41,263 nucleotides of DNA from Paracoccaceae bacterium. Its GTDB lineage: Bacteria; Pseudomonadota; Alphaproteobacteria; Rhodobacterales; Rhodobacteraceae. Positions 34,787 to 41,263 of this stretch are shown piece after piece. The DNA lies in NCBI GenBank assembly GCA_029938175.1, contig JAPYON010000007.1, positions 1 through 41,263 on the forward strand, in the 5' to 3' direction. A program made the translations under genes and the position numbers. How positions within the stretch are numbered: position 1 is the stretch's first letter; the number at the start of each line of letters is the position of its first letter. The notes beneath the pieces were generated by a model. The model was not told the origin of the DNA and made no database searches. It was given only the letters and a program-made list of their open reading frames with translations.

Positions 34787-35779
34787 ATGGCATTTAATGC
34801 ATTAGTGGTTGAAAAGAACGACGAGGGTAAGATTTCGGCTTCAGTAAAGCAGTTGGAACTTGGCGATCTGCCGCAAGGTGAAGTTATCGTGGCGGTCGAG
34901 TACTCGACTGTGAACTATAAGGACGGCCTGTGCATTGGTCCCGGTGGTGGTTTGGTTCGCAATTACCCGCACGTGCCCGGAATTGATTTTTCCGGAACAG
35001 TCGAGAGTTCGGACGACCCGCGCTACAAGGCGGGCGATAAGGTTGTGTTGACCGGCTGGCGTGTCGGCGAGGCGCACTGGGGCGGGTATTCCCAAAAAGC
35101 AAGCGTTCGGGCTGATTGGCTGGTGCCTCTACCGGAGGGCTTGACGACGCGCCAAGCGATGGCAGTTGGCACGGCTGGTTTCACGGCGATGTTGGCGGTT
35201 ATGGCGCTGGAGAATCATGGGCTTGAGAAAAACCACGGGGCAGTACTGGTGACAGGGGCTGCAGGAGGCGTTGGCTCGGTTGCGACGGCGATCTTAGCGA
35301 ACCTTGGTTATGAGGTTGCGGCGGTGACGGGGCGTCCTGAAGCGGCTGATTATCTGAAGTCTTTGGGGGCGACGCAAATCGTGGCGCGTGAGGAGGTTAA
35401 CGAAACTACGAAACGTCCGTTGGAAAGTGAAAACTGGGCGGGCTGCATTGATGCGGTTGGCGGCGATATGTTGGCGCGGGTGTTGGGGCAAATGAAGTAT
35501 GGCACTTCGGTTGCGGCGGTTGGTTTGGCGGGGGGCATGGGATTGCCTGCAACGGTTATTCCGTTCCTGTTGCGGGCTGTGAACCTGCTGGGCATTGATA
35601 GCGTGATGCAGCCTTACGCCAATCGCGTTCGGGCGTGGAAGCGGATCGCCAAAGACCTGCCGATGGATAAGCTCGAGAGCATGGTGCAGCCAGCGACGCT
35701 GAAAGATTTGCCTGCTTTGGGTAAGGATATCCTCAAGGGGCAGGTTAAGGGACGTGTTGTTGTGGATGTGAATGCTTGA
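34787..35779 (+). CDS. acuI: Acrylyl-CoA reductase (NADPH) AcuI
   Basis: Medium-chain dehydrogenase/reductase of 330 aa belonging to the YhdH/AcuI group, which reduces toxic acryloyl-CoA to propionyl-CoA with NADPH. Evidence is the opening FNALVVEKNDEGKISASVKQ, YSTVNYKDGLCIGPGGG, the nucleotide loop VTGAAGGVGSVATAI (about 154-168) and GIDSVMQPYANRVRAWKRIA near the end. No zinc ligands are seen, as expected. AGGAGGCCGAA precedes the start. Acryloyl-CoA arises from DMSP/acrylate and 3-hydroxypropionate use in marine Roseobacter-group bacteria. The product feeds the PccAB/Mcm genes upstream. Confidence 0.92.
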   Translation: MAFNALVVEKNDEGKISASVKQLELGDLPQGEVIVAVEYSTVNYKDGLCIGPGGGLVRNYPHVPGIDFSGTVESSDDPRYKAGDKVVLTGWRVGEAHWGGYSQKASVRADWLVPLPEGLTTRQAMAVGTAGFTAMLAVMALENHGLEKNHGAVLVTGAAGGVGSVATAILANLGYEVAAVTGRPEAADYLKSLGATQIVAREEVNETTKRPLESENWAGCIDAVGGDMLARVLGQMKYGTSVAAVGLAGGMGLPATVIPFLLRAVNLLGIDSVMQPYANRVRAWKRIAKDLPMDKLESMVQPATLKDLPALGKDILKGQVKGRVVVDVNA

Positions 35780-35817
35780 GCTCATTCTGAGTATTTAAAC
35801 AAAAATAAGGTTGAAGT

Positions 35818-37044
35818 ATGATTACACTTGATGTGGACTTTGTTCGCGCGCAGTTTCCCGCGTTTGATGAACCGTCGTTGCAGGGGCAAGCGTTTTTTGA
35901 GAACGCTGGTGGGTCCTATACCAGCAAGTTCGTGATTGATCGTCTGCATCGGTATTACACACAACGCAAAGTGCAGCCTTATGCACCTTATGAGGCCTCG
36001 CGGGTCGCGGGCGAAGAGATGGACGTGGCGCGGATGCGGTTGGCGGGTGTGTTGAACCTTCCAGCGGATGATCTGAGCTTTGGTCCGTCAACAACGCAAA
36101 ATACGTATGTATTGGCGCAGGCGTTCCGGCAGATCTTGTCGGAAGGTGATGCAGTAATCGTCACCAATCAGGATCATGAAGCCAATACCGGTCCTTGGCG
36201 GCGATTGGCGGATAACGGCATTGAGGTTCGCGAATGGCAAGTTGATCGGGATACGGGGTCTCTGGACCTTGCAGATTTGGCAAACTTGTTGGATGACAGG
36301 GTTAAGCTGGTGGTTTTTCCGCATGTGTCGAATATAGTTGGACAGATCAATCCGGTCGCCAAAATCTGTGCATTGGCCAAGGCGGCGGGGGCGGTAACGT
36401 GTGTGGATGGCGTTAGTCTTGCGCCGCACGGATTGCCGGATATCAAGGCGTTGGGGGCGGATATATATTTGTTCTCGGCTTATAAAACCTACGGACCACA
36501 TCTGGGGATTATGTATGTTAATTCCGAGCTGTCGGCACGGCTGCCTAATCAGGCACATTATTTTAATGCGGGGTCAGCATATAAACGATTCACGCCTGCG
36601 GGGCCGGATCACGCGCAAATCGCGGCGTCAGCCGGGATGGTGGATTATATCGAGGCGATCCACCATCACCATTTCGGCTCGGGTGGCAGTCTGGCAGAAA
36701 AAGGGCGTGCAGTGGCTGTGTTACAGGCAGGCCATGAAGCGGTGTTGATGGCACCGCTATTGGAATACTTGCGGTCGCGAAATGATGTGCGGTTGATTGG
36801 TTCTGACATGACGCAGGGGCGCGTGCCCACGGTTGCGGTTGGATTGGGAAAGGCAGGTGAAGCTGTTGCGCAGGATCTGAGTAAATACGGGATTATGGCG
36901 GGCGGCGGAGATTTCTATGCGGTTAGGTTGCTGGAAGGGCTGGGGATTGATCCCGCACACGGCGTGCTGCGGTTAAGTTTCGTGCATTATACAAGTTCTG
37001 AAGAAGTCGAAAAATTGCTGAAGGCATTGGATCGGACGTTGTAA
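35818..37044 (+). CDS. Class V PLP-dependent enzyme, cysteine desulfurase-like
   Basis: Protein of 408 aa of the class V aminotransferase fold, closest in my recollection to the VC1184-type cysteine desulfurase-like subfamily. The start FENAGGSYTSKFVIDRL, the cofactor region TNQDHEANTGPW, CVDGVSLAPHGLPDIKAL and the Schiff-base lysine near K223 (FSAYKTYGPHLG) are intact. The active-site cysteine loop of true desulfurases is not evident to me, so the substrate is uncertain. It lies 38 nt after acuI and may be in the same transcript, though it has no obvious role in propionate metabolism. Confidence 0.85.
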   Translation: MITLDVDFVRAQFPAFDEPSLQGQAFFENAGGSYTSKFVIDRLHRYYTQRKVQPYAPYEASRVAGEEMDVARMRLAGVLNLPADDLSFGPSTTQNTYVLAQAFRQILSEGDAVIVTNQDHEANTGPWRRLADNGIEVREWQVDRDTGSLDLADLANLLDDRVKLVVFPHVSNIVGQINPVAKICALAKAAGAVTCVDGVSLAPHGLPDIKALGADIYLFSAYKTYGPHLGIMYVNSELSARLPNQAHYFNAGSAYKRFTPAGPDHAQIAASAGMVDYIEAIHHHHFGSGGSLAEKGRAVAVLQAGHEAVLMAPLLEYLRSRNDVRLIGSDMTQGRVPTVAVGLGKAGEAVAQDLSKYGIMAGGGDFYAVRLLEGLGIDPAHGVLRLSFVHYTSSEEVEKLLKALDRTL

Positions 37045-37141
37045 AAAGGCACAGTCGGTTAACGGACAATTAATATTTTCCCTTGATTCCTGCTTCGCCA
37101 AGTTTCACGCTGTTACCAAGGTTGTTAACGGGAGAAACATT

Positions 37142-37584
37142 ATGCCTACGGCTGCGAAATTGGTTGCGTTGATATTGATGGCAATCGGCGGTGTTATCGT
37201 CGTGATGCTTACGATCAATACCTATCCTGATGCGGCTAGGCGTTCTGTCGGTATGACGGGTGCTGCGGTGATTATCGGGTTGTTTGTAGGATGGCGCGGG
37301 CTGGGGCAAAAGTCTCGGAAGATGAAGGAGCAGGTGTCACGACCGGTTTCAAGGTTGGTATCTCTATGTTTGTGTGGGTCCTTTTTCTTTATGCTCTCTC
37401 CGATATGATGGTCGGCATCATGGACCATGCCTATTATCAGCCGATGACGGCGTTGCTCGTTATCCCCGCGCGGATGATCGAATGCGGCAAATTGGCTTTG
37501 AATGTTCCGATCGGCGGCACGATGGTTGGTTTGGCCGTTATGATCGGCATGATCACCAAAAACGCAGACAAACGCTGGAGCTGA
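37142..37584 (+). pseudogene. trgA: TrgA-family membrane protein, frameshifted
   Basis: The first frame starts MPTAAKLVALILMAIGG, the TrgA N-terminus, and runs to GLFVGWRGLG. At about 37305 the frame changes and continues as AKVSEDEGAGVTTGFKVGIS, then FVWVLFLYALSDMM and GGTMVGLAVMIGMITKNADKRWS, the conserved end. A single-nucleotide deletion in the G-run (CTGGGGCAA) accounts for it. TrgA was described in Rhodobacter sphaeroides in a tellurite-resistance locus with trgB and cysK. Here cysK follows directly and trgB is absent. The start has a good ribosome site (CGGGAG). An error in a homopolymer run is a possible alternative for this single lesion. Confidence 0.8.
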
Positions 37585-37671
37585 AAATCGGCCAATTGAA
37601 TTGCCGAGGGGCTTGTTTCGGATCGGTTTGCTCAATAACTTTGTGTGGACAGAAAACACTAAGGATTATTC

Positions 37672-38706
37672 ATGAACCGTTATAACGATCTTCCGCATGC
37701 AGTTGGAAATACACCCCTTATTCGGCTTAAGAAGGCGTCGGCGCTGACAGGCTGCGAGATTTATGGCAAGGCCGAGTTTATGAACCCCGGCCAGTCCGTT
37801 AAAGATCGTGCGGCATTGGGGATTATCAAGGATGCAATTGCCAAGGGTGACTTGCAGCCCGGTGGAACGATTGTCGAGGGGACCGCAGGCAACACGGGAA
37901 TAGGTCTTGGGCTGGTCGGTGCCGCTATGGGGTTCAAGACGGTAATCGTTATTCCCGAGACCCAAAGTCAGGAAAAGAAGGATATGATCCGGTTGGCAGG
38001 GGCTCGGTTGGTCCAGGTTCCGGCGCAACCCTATTCCGACCCCAACAACTTCGTGCGCTATTCCGAGCGGCTGGCCAAGGCATTGGCAGTCTCGGATCCG
38101 AACGGAGTTATTTGGGCAAACCAGTTTGATAATGTCGCGAACCGGCAGGCACATGTCGATACAACCGCGCCCGAGATTTATGCCCAGCTGGACGGACAGA
38201 TTGACGGGTTTATCTGTGCGGTTGGGTCTGGCGGCACGTTGGCTGGCGTGGCCATGGGCCTGCATGCGCGAAACAAGGATATCAAGATAGGTTTGGCGGA
38301 TCCAGACGGGGCGGCGATTCATAACTTCTTTACGAATGGAGTGTTGAAGGGCGAAGGTTCTTCAATCATGGAAGGGATCGGACAGGGGCGCATTACTGCC
38401 AATCTAGAAGGATTATCCGTCGATTTTTCATATAACATTTCTGACGCCGAGGCACTTAATGTTGTATTCGATTTGTTATCGGAAGAGGGGATGTGCCTTG
38501 GCGGTTCCTCTGGCATCAACGTGGCCGGAGCGATGCGAATGGCCAAAGACATGGGCCCGGGTAAAACGATAGTTACTGTGCTTGCGGATGTTGGCGCGCG
38601 GTATCAGTCTAAATTGTTTAATCCAGTATTTTTGCGCAGCAAAGATTTGCCTGTTCCGGTCTGGTTGGATCAAGGATCGAAGGATGTGCCGAACGTTAGT
38701 GAATAA
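37672..38706 (+). CDS. cysK: Cysteine synthase A
   Basis: O-acetylserine sulfhydrylase (344 aa) making cysteine from O-acetylserine and sulfide. The PLP lysine is near K44 (PGQSVKDRAA), the substrate loop is EGTAGNTGIGLG (about 69-80), and the PLP-phosphate loop GSGGTLAG (about 183-190) is intact. It is somewhat longer than the E. coli enzyme because of a C-terminal tail. In R. sphaeroides cysK lies beside trgAB in a tellurite-resistance region. Here it follows the broken trgA by about 90 nt and is followed after 12 nt by the DUF3772 channel, probably in the same transcript. Confidence 0.95.
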   Translation: MNRYNDLPHAVGNTPLIRLKKASALTGCEIYGKAEFMNPGQSVKDRAALGIIKDAIAKGDLQPGGTIVEGTAGNTGIGLGLVGAAMGFKTVIVIPETQSQEKKDMIRLAGARLVQVPAQPYSDPNNFVRYSERLAKALAVSDPNGVIWANQFDNVANRQAHVDTTAPEIYAQLDGQIDGFICAVGSGGTLAGVAMGLHARNKDIKIGLADPDGAAIHNFFTNGVLKGEGSSIMEGIGQGRITANLEGLSVDFSYNISDAEALNVVFDLLSEEGMCLGGSSGINVAGAMRMAKDMGPGKTIVTVLADVGARYQSKLFNPVFLRSKDLPVPVWLDQGSKDVPNVSE

Positions 38707-38718
38707 AGGATTACCTTA

Positions 38719-41061
38719 ATGAGACTCTTTAATACTGTCCTGCAAGCCGTTGTTATTATTATTTTTATGTCTAATACAGGGCTTGCTCAAACTGACGATA
38801 CGGAAATGGTTAACGCATGGGTAGCTACGGCCACGCGAGCTGAAGCAGCGCTAGAGACAAAGCAGTCTTCGACGGTGGCGTTCGAGACATTGCGATCTGA
38901 GCTGGCGGCGCAAAGAAGCGAAGCGCTAGAGCTTGAAGCCGTCAGTCAAAGCAACATTGTGCCAATACGGACCGAGCTGGACGCACTTGGTTCATCGCCC
39001 GAGGATGGTGCGCAAGAAGCCACAGAAATTGCGACCCTTCGCGCGGCATTGAACGAGGCGATAGCTGACGAGACGGTTCCGTTGTTATTGGCACAAGCTG
39101 CGTATCGTCGGGCTGACGGCCTGATCCGAGAGATTAATGGCGTAATCCGCACGCGCTTTTCGGATACGCTGGTGGAATTGGGGCCATCACCGCTTAATCC
39201 CTCGTTGTGGTCCGAAGCGGCAAGAAAGATTAACCATTACGCCACCCGATTGGGCGGCGAGACACGGGATCTGTTTTCACAGGATGTAAGCCGGGCCTCG
39301 TTGATGCAAAAAGCCCCTTTGGCGCTGTTAATCGCCGGTTTGGGCCTTTGGATGTTGCTGGGCGCCCGTCGCGGGTTTGCTGATCTTGTGACACGCGGAT
39401 TGTCCGCAGGCGAAGAGATAAAGTTATGGCAATCCTCGGTGGCTGATTTGGCCAGATTGCTGGTGCCAAGCGCGGGCGCCGCAGCCGTGATTTTTGCAGT
39501 TCGAAGTTTCGATCTGGCAGGCGTGTGGGGCAGTGCGATTGTCGGGGTATTGCCACATGTGGCAGTGGCCTTGATAGCCGCGCCTTGGTTGGCGCACAGC
39601 GTCTTTGGTGTAGCGCAAAAAGGCGTAAGCGATGATGTCGCGCGATCTGGCTACTTGATGAGCTTGTTGCTGGGGGCGGTTTATGCCGCTTCGATCTTGC
39701 TGCAGGCTGTCTCGGTGCAGGGCGACTTTTCGACGGGAACGCAAGCCGTGTTGAACTTTCCGCTGATACTGGTCTCGGGTTTTGTATTTTCGCGATTGTC
39801 TCGAATATTGAAGAACGGCTGGACCGCTGATCTGAATTTAAATGATGAAACCAAAACGACCGAGTTTATTTTCTCGTCAATCCTGTCGCGGGTACTGATG
39901 TTGTTCGCAATCGTTGCGCCCCTACTGGCCGCCATCGGATATTTTGCTGCCGCGCGATTCCTGGTATTCCCGACCATACTAACCCTGGGTTTACTGGCTG
40001 TGATTTTGGTTTTATTCGACTTTCTACGCGCGTTCCTTGACTATTGGATCGAGGGTGGCGAACACGAGCTGCGGCGCGACCAAACCCGCCTGATCCCCGT
40101 TTTCGTCGGGCTAATGTTGATGCTGGGCGCATTACCGGTGCTGGCATTGATTTGGGGCGCGCGGCCAAGCGATTTATCCGAGATATGGGGTTGGCTGAGC
40201 GACGGCGTGTCGATTGGCGAAAGCCGCTTCTCGTTAACTGATTTATTAGTCTTCGTGCTGGTCTTCGGGATTGGATATACGATCACCACATTGCTACAGA
40301 AAACGATCCGCACGTCGGTTTTGCCGCGCACTAATATGGATATAGGTGGAAAAACCGCTGTGCTGGCAGGTGTCGGGTACGTTGGTGTAACGGTTGCCAC
40401 GCTGGCCGCGATATCGGCAACGGGGCTTGATTTGTCCAGTTTGGCCATTGTTGCCGGTGCATTGTCTGTTGGTATCGGTTTTGGCCTGCAGACTATTGTA
40501 TCTAATTTCGTATCGGGGATCATCCTGCTGATTGAACGCCCTATAAAAGAGGGTGACTGGATCGTTGCTGGCGGGCACGAGGGGATCGTGCGAAAGATTT
40601 CGGTTAGGGCAACGTTGGTGGATACATTTGATCGCAGTGCGGTTGTTATCCCAAACTCTGACTTGATCGCGGGGAGTGTGTTGAACTGGACGTCGCCAGA
40701 TCTGTCCGGCCGCGTGAAAGTGCCAATAGGCGTCGCCTATGGTACCGATCCCGAAAAGGTTAAAGAGGTGTTGCTGTCGATTGCTGCTGCGCATCCGATT
40801 GCACTGAAACGTCCGGGACCGTCGGTGCTCTTCAAAGATTTCGCGGCTAGCTCGCTTGATTTTGAGTTGCGGGTGTTTATTCGCGATGTAAACAAAATCC
40901 TTTCGGTTCGTTCCGATATAAATTTCGAGATCGCCCGCAGGTTTGAAGAAGAAGGTATAAAAATTCCGTTCAACCAGAGCGAAGTAACCCTGAAAAACGT
41001 TGAACAGATTGGGGCGGTTGTCGGCGATGCCATCAAAGGAATTACAGCGACCGATACATAA
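38719..41061 (+). CDS. DUF3772 mechanosensitive channel (MscS family)
   Basis: Large membrane protein of 780 aa. A signal peptide (ends GLAQ) is followed by a helical, probably coiled-coil periplasmic domain of the DUF3772 type (about residues 28-200). Then come about ten membrane segments, and the MscS core: the pore-lining helix ALSVGIGFGLQTIVSNFVSG (about 575-594), the beta domain (IKEGDWIVAGGHEGIVRKI, VVIPNSDLIAG) and a C-terminal alpha/beta domain. The family releases solutes on osmotic downshock. It starts 12 nt after cysK. Its gene neighbour in other Rhodobacterales is also cysK/trgA, as I recall. Confidence 0.92.
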   Translation: MRLFNTVLQAVVIIIFMSNTGLAQTDDTEMVNAWVATATRAEAALETKQSSTVAFETLRSELAAQRSEALELEAVSQSNIVPIRTELDALGSSPEDGAQEATEIATLRAALNEAIADETVPLLLAQAAYRRADGLIREINGVIRTRFSDTLVELGPSPLNPSLWSEAARKINHYATRLGGETRDLFSQDVSRASLMQKAPLALLIAGLGLWMLLGARRGFADLVTRGLSAGEEIKLWQSSVADLARLLVPSAGAAAVIFAVRSFDLAGVWGSAIVGVLPHVAVALIAAPWLAHSVFGVAQKGVSDDVARSGYLMSLLLGAVYAASILLQAVSVQGDFSTGTQAVLNFPLILVSGFVFSRLSRILKNGWTADLNLNDETKTTEFIFSSILSRVLMLFAIVAPLLAAIGYFAAARFLVFPTILTLGLLAVILVLFDFLRAFLDYWIEGGEHELRRDQTRLIPVFVGLMLMLGALPVLALIWGARPSDLSEIWGWLSDGVSIGESRFSLTDLLVFVLVFGIGYTITTLLQKTIRTSVLPRTNMDIGGKTAVLAGVGYVGVTVATLAAISATGLDLSSLAIVAGALSVGIGFGLQTIVSNFVSGIILLIERPIKEGDWIVAGGHEGIVRKISVRATLVDTFDRSAVVIPNSDLIAGSVLNWTSPDLSGRVKVPIGVAYGTDPEKVKEVLLSIAAAHPIALKRPGPSVLFKDFAASSLDFELRVFIRDVNKILSVRSDINFEIARRFEEEGIKIPFNQSEVTLKNVEQIGAVVGDAIKGITATDT

Positions 41062-41150
41062 ACTTTTCTAAATCTTTTAAGTTAATATGGAGAGCGGGAA
41101 AGTTACGGACACGGATGAAAAGAAACTATTCGCGATCTGCGCTTCTGCCC

Positions 41151-41178
41151 TTGATCTGGCCTCGCAGGGCGGTATATA
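41151..41178 (+). promoter_or_regulatory. Promoter of the tRNA-Ser gene
   Basis: TTGATC (41151-41156), a 16-nt spacer and TATATA (41173-41178) are placed so that transcription would begin a few bases before the tRNA. The 127 nt between the channel gene and the tRNA otherwise show nothing I can name. Confidence 0.6.
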
Positions 41179-41188
41179 GACCCCCAAC

Positions 41189-41263
41189 GGACAGGTGGCC
41201 GAGTGGTCGAAGGCGCACGCCTGGAAAGTGTGTAGGCGGGGAACCGTCTCCAGGGTTCGAATC
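41189..41263 (+). tRNA. tRNA-Ser (GGA), cut by the window end
   Basis: GGACAGGTGGCCGAGTGG begins a type II tRNA. The anticodon stem is CACGC / GTGTG with loop CTGGAAA, so the anticodon is GGA (Ser, codons UCC/UCU). A variable arm (AGGCGGGGAACCGTCT) follows, and then GGTTCGAATC of the T arm. The 3' part of the T and acceptor stems lies outside the window. Only the 5' acceptor strand is visible. Confidence 0.95.

Overview
The window reads as a chromosome segment of an alphaproteobacterium of the Rhodobacterales (Roseobacter group). The ccmABCDG–acnA neighbourhood, the trgA–cysK–DUF3772 channel neighbourhood, a PccR-type regulator divergent from pccB, and AcuI all point that way. Coding density is high. 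I see no transposase, integrase, phage gene, CRISPR array or rRNA. The assignment rests on gene content and recognised protein families; no search was run.

Layout. (1) 1-2.9 kb: ccmA-B-C-D-G on the minus strand, encoding haem export and thiol reduction for cytochrome c maturation. (2) 2.9-8.1 kb: intact acnA with a near-consensus promoter, flanked by three broken genes: a methyltransferase, a NapC/NirT-type tetrahaem cytochrome and a dihaem cytochrome c. An intact FNR-type box still lies upstream of the dead cytochromes. (3) 8.2-16.2 kb: one long minus-strand operon, read from the omega-aminotransferase through an M20 amidohydrolase, dihydropyrimidinase, ABC ATPase, two permeases and an NMT1/THI5-like binding protein to a strong terminator. 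A divergent RutR-like TetR gene shares its promoter region, which holds two RutR-type operators. (4) 17.0-21.5 kb: a frameshifted XRE gene, a DMT transporter, and preA/preT (dihydropyrimidine dehydrogenase). (5) 21.6-32.3 kb: a PccR/RamB-type regulator, pccB, a small conserved-looking gene, a tiny lipoprotein gene, pccA, a DUF4174 gene, methylmalonyl-CoA mutase and propionyl-CoA synthetase. (6) 32.4-41.1 kb: a truncated DUF1223 gene, a DUF2182/DUF1326 pair, acuI, a class V aminotransferase, frameshifted trgA, cysK and a DUF3772 MscS channel. A tRNA-Ser(GGA) gene is cut by the right edge.

How the parts work together. PreAT, dihydropyrimidinase, the amidohydrolase and the aminotransferase form the reductive pyrimidine route from uracil or thymine to beta-alanine or 3-aminoisobutyrate and then the semialdehydes, with a dedicated ABC importer. 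The thymine branch and the acrylate branch (AcuI) both end in propionyl-CoA, as does PrpE. The adjacent PccAB and Mcm carry propionyl-CoA to succinyl-CoA. The 8-36 kb stretch can therefore be read as a catabolic island feeding propionyl-CoA to the TCA cycle. It appears to be controlled by two local regulators whose probable operators are visible in the DNA.

The other main theme is gene decay. Six genes carry frameshifts or in-frame stops (methyltransferase, NapC-like, dihaem cytochrome c, XRE regulator, DUF1223, trgA). At least the NapC-like gene has several independent lesions, so sequencing error cannot explain all of it.
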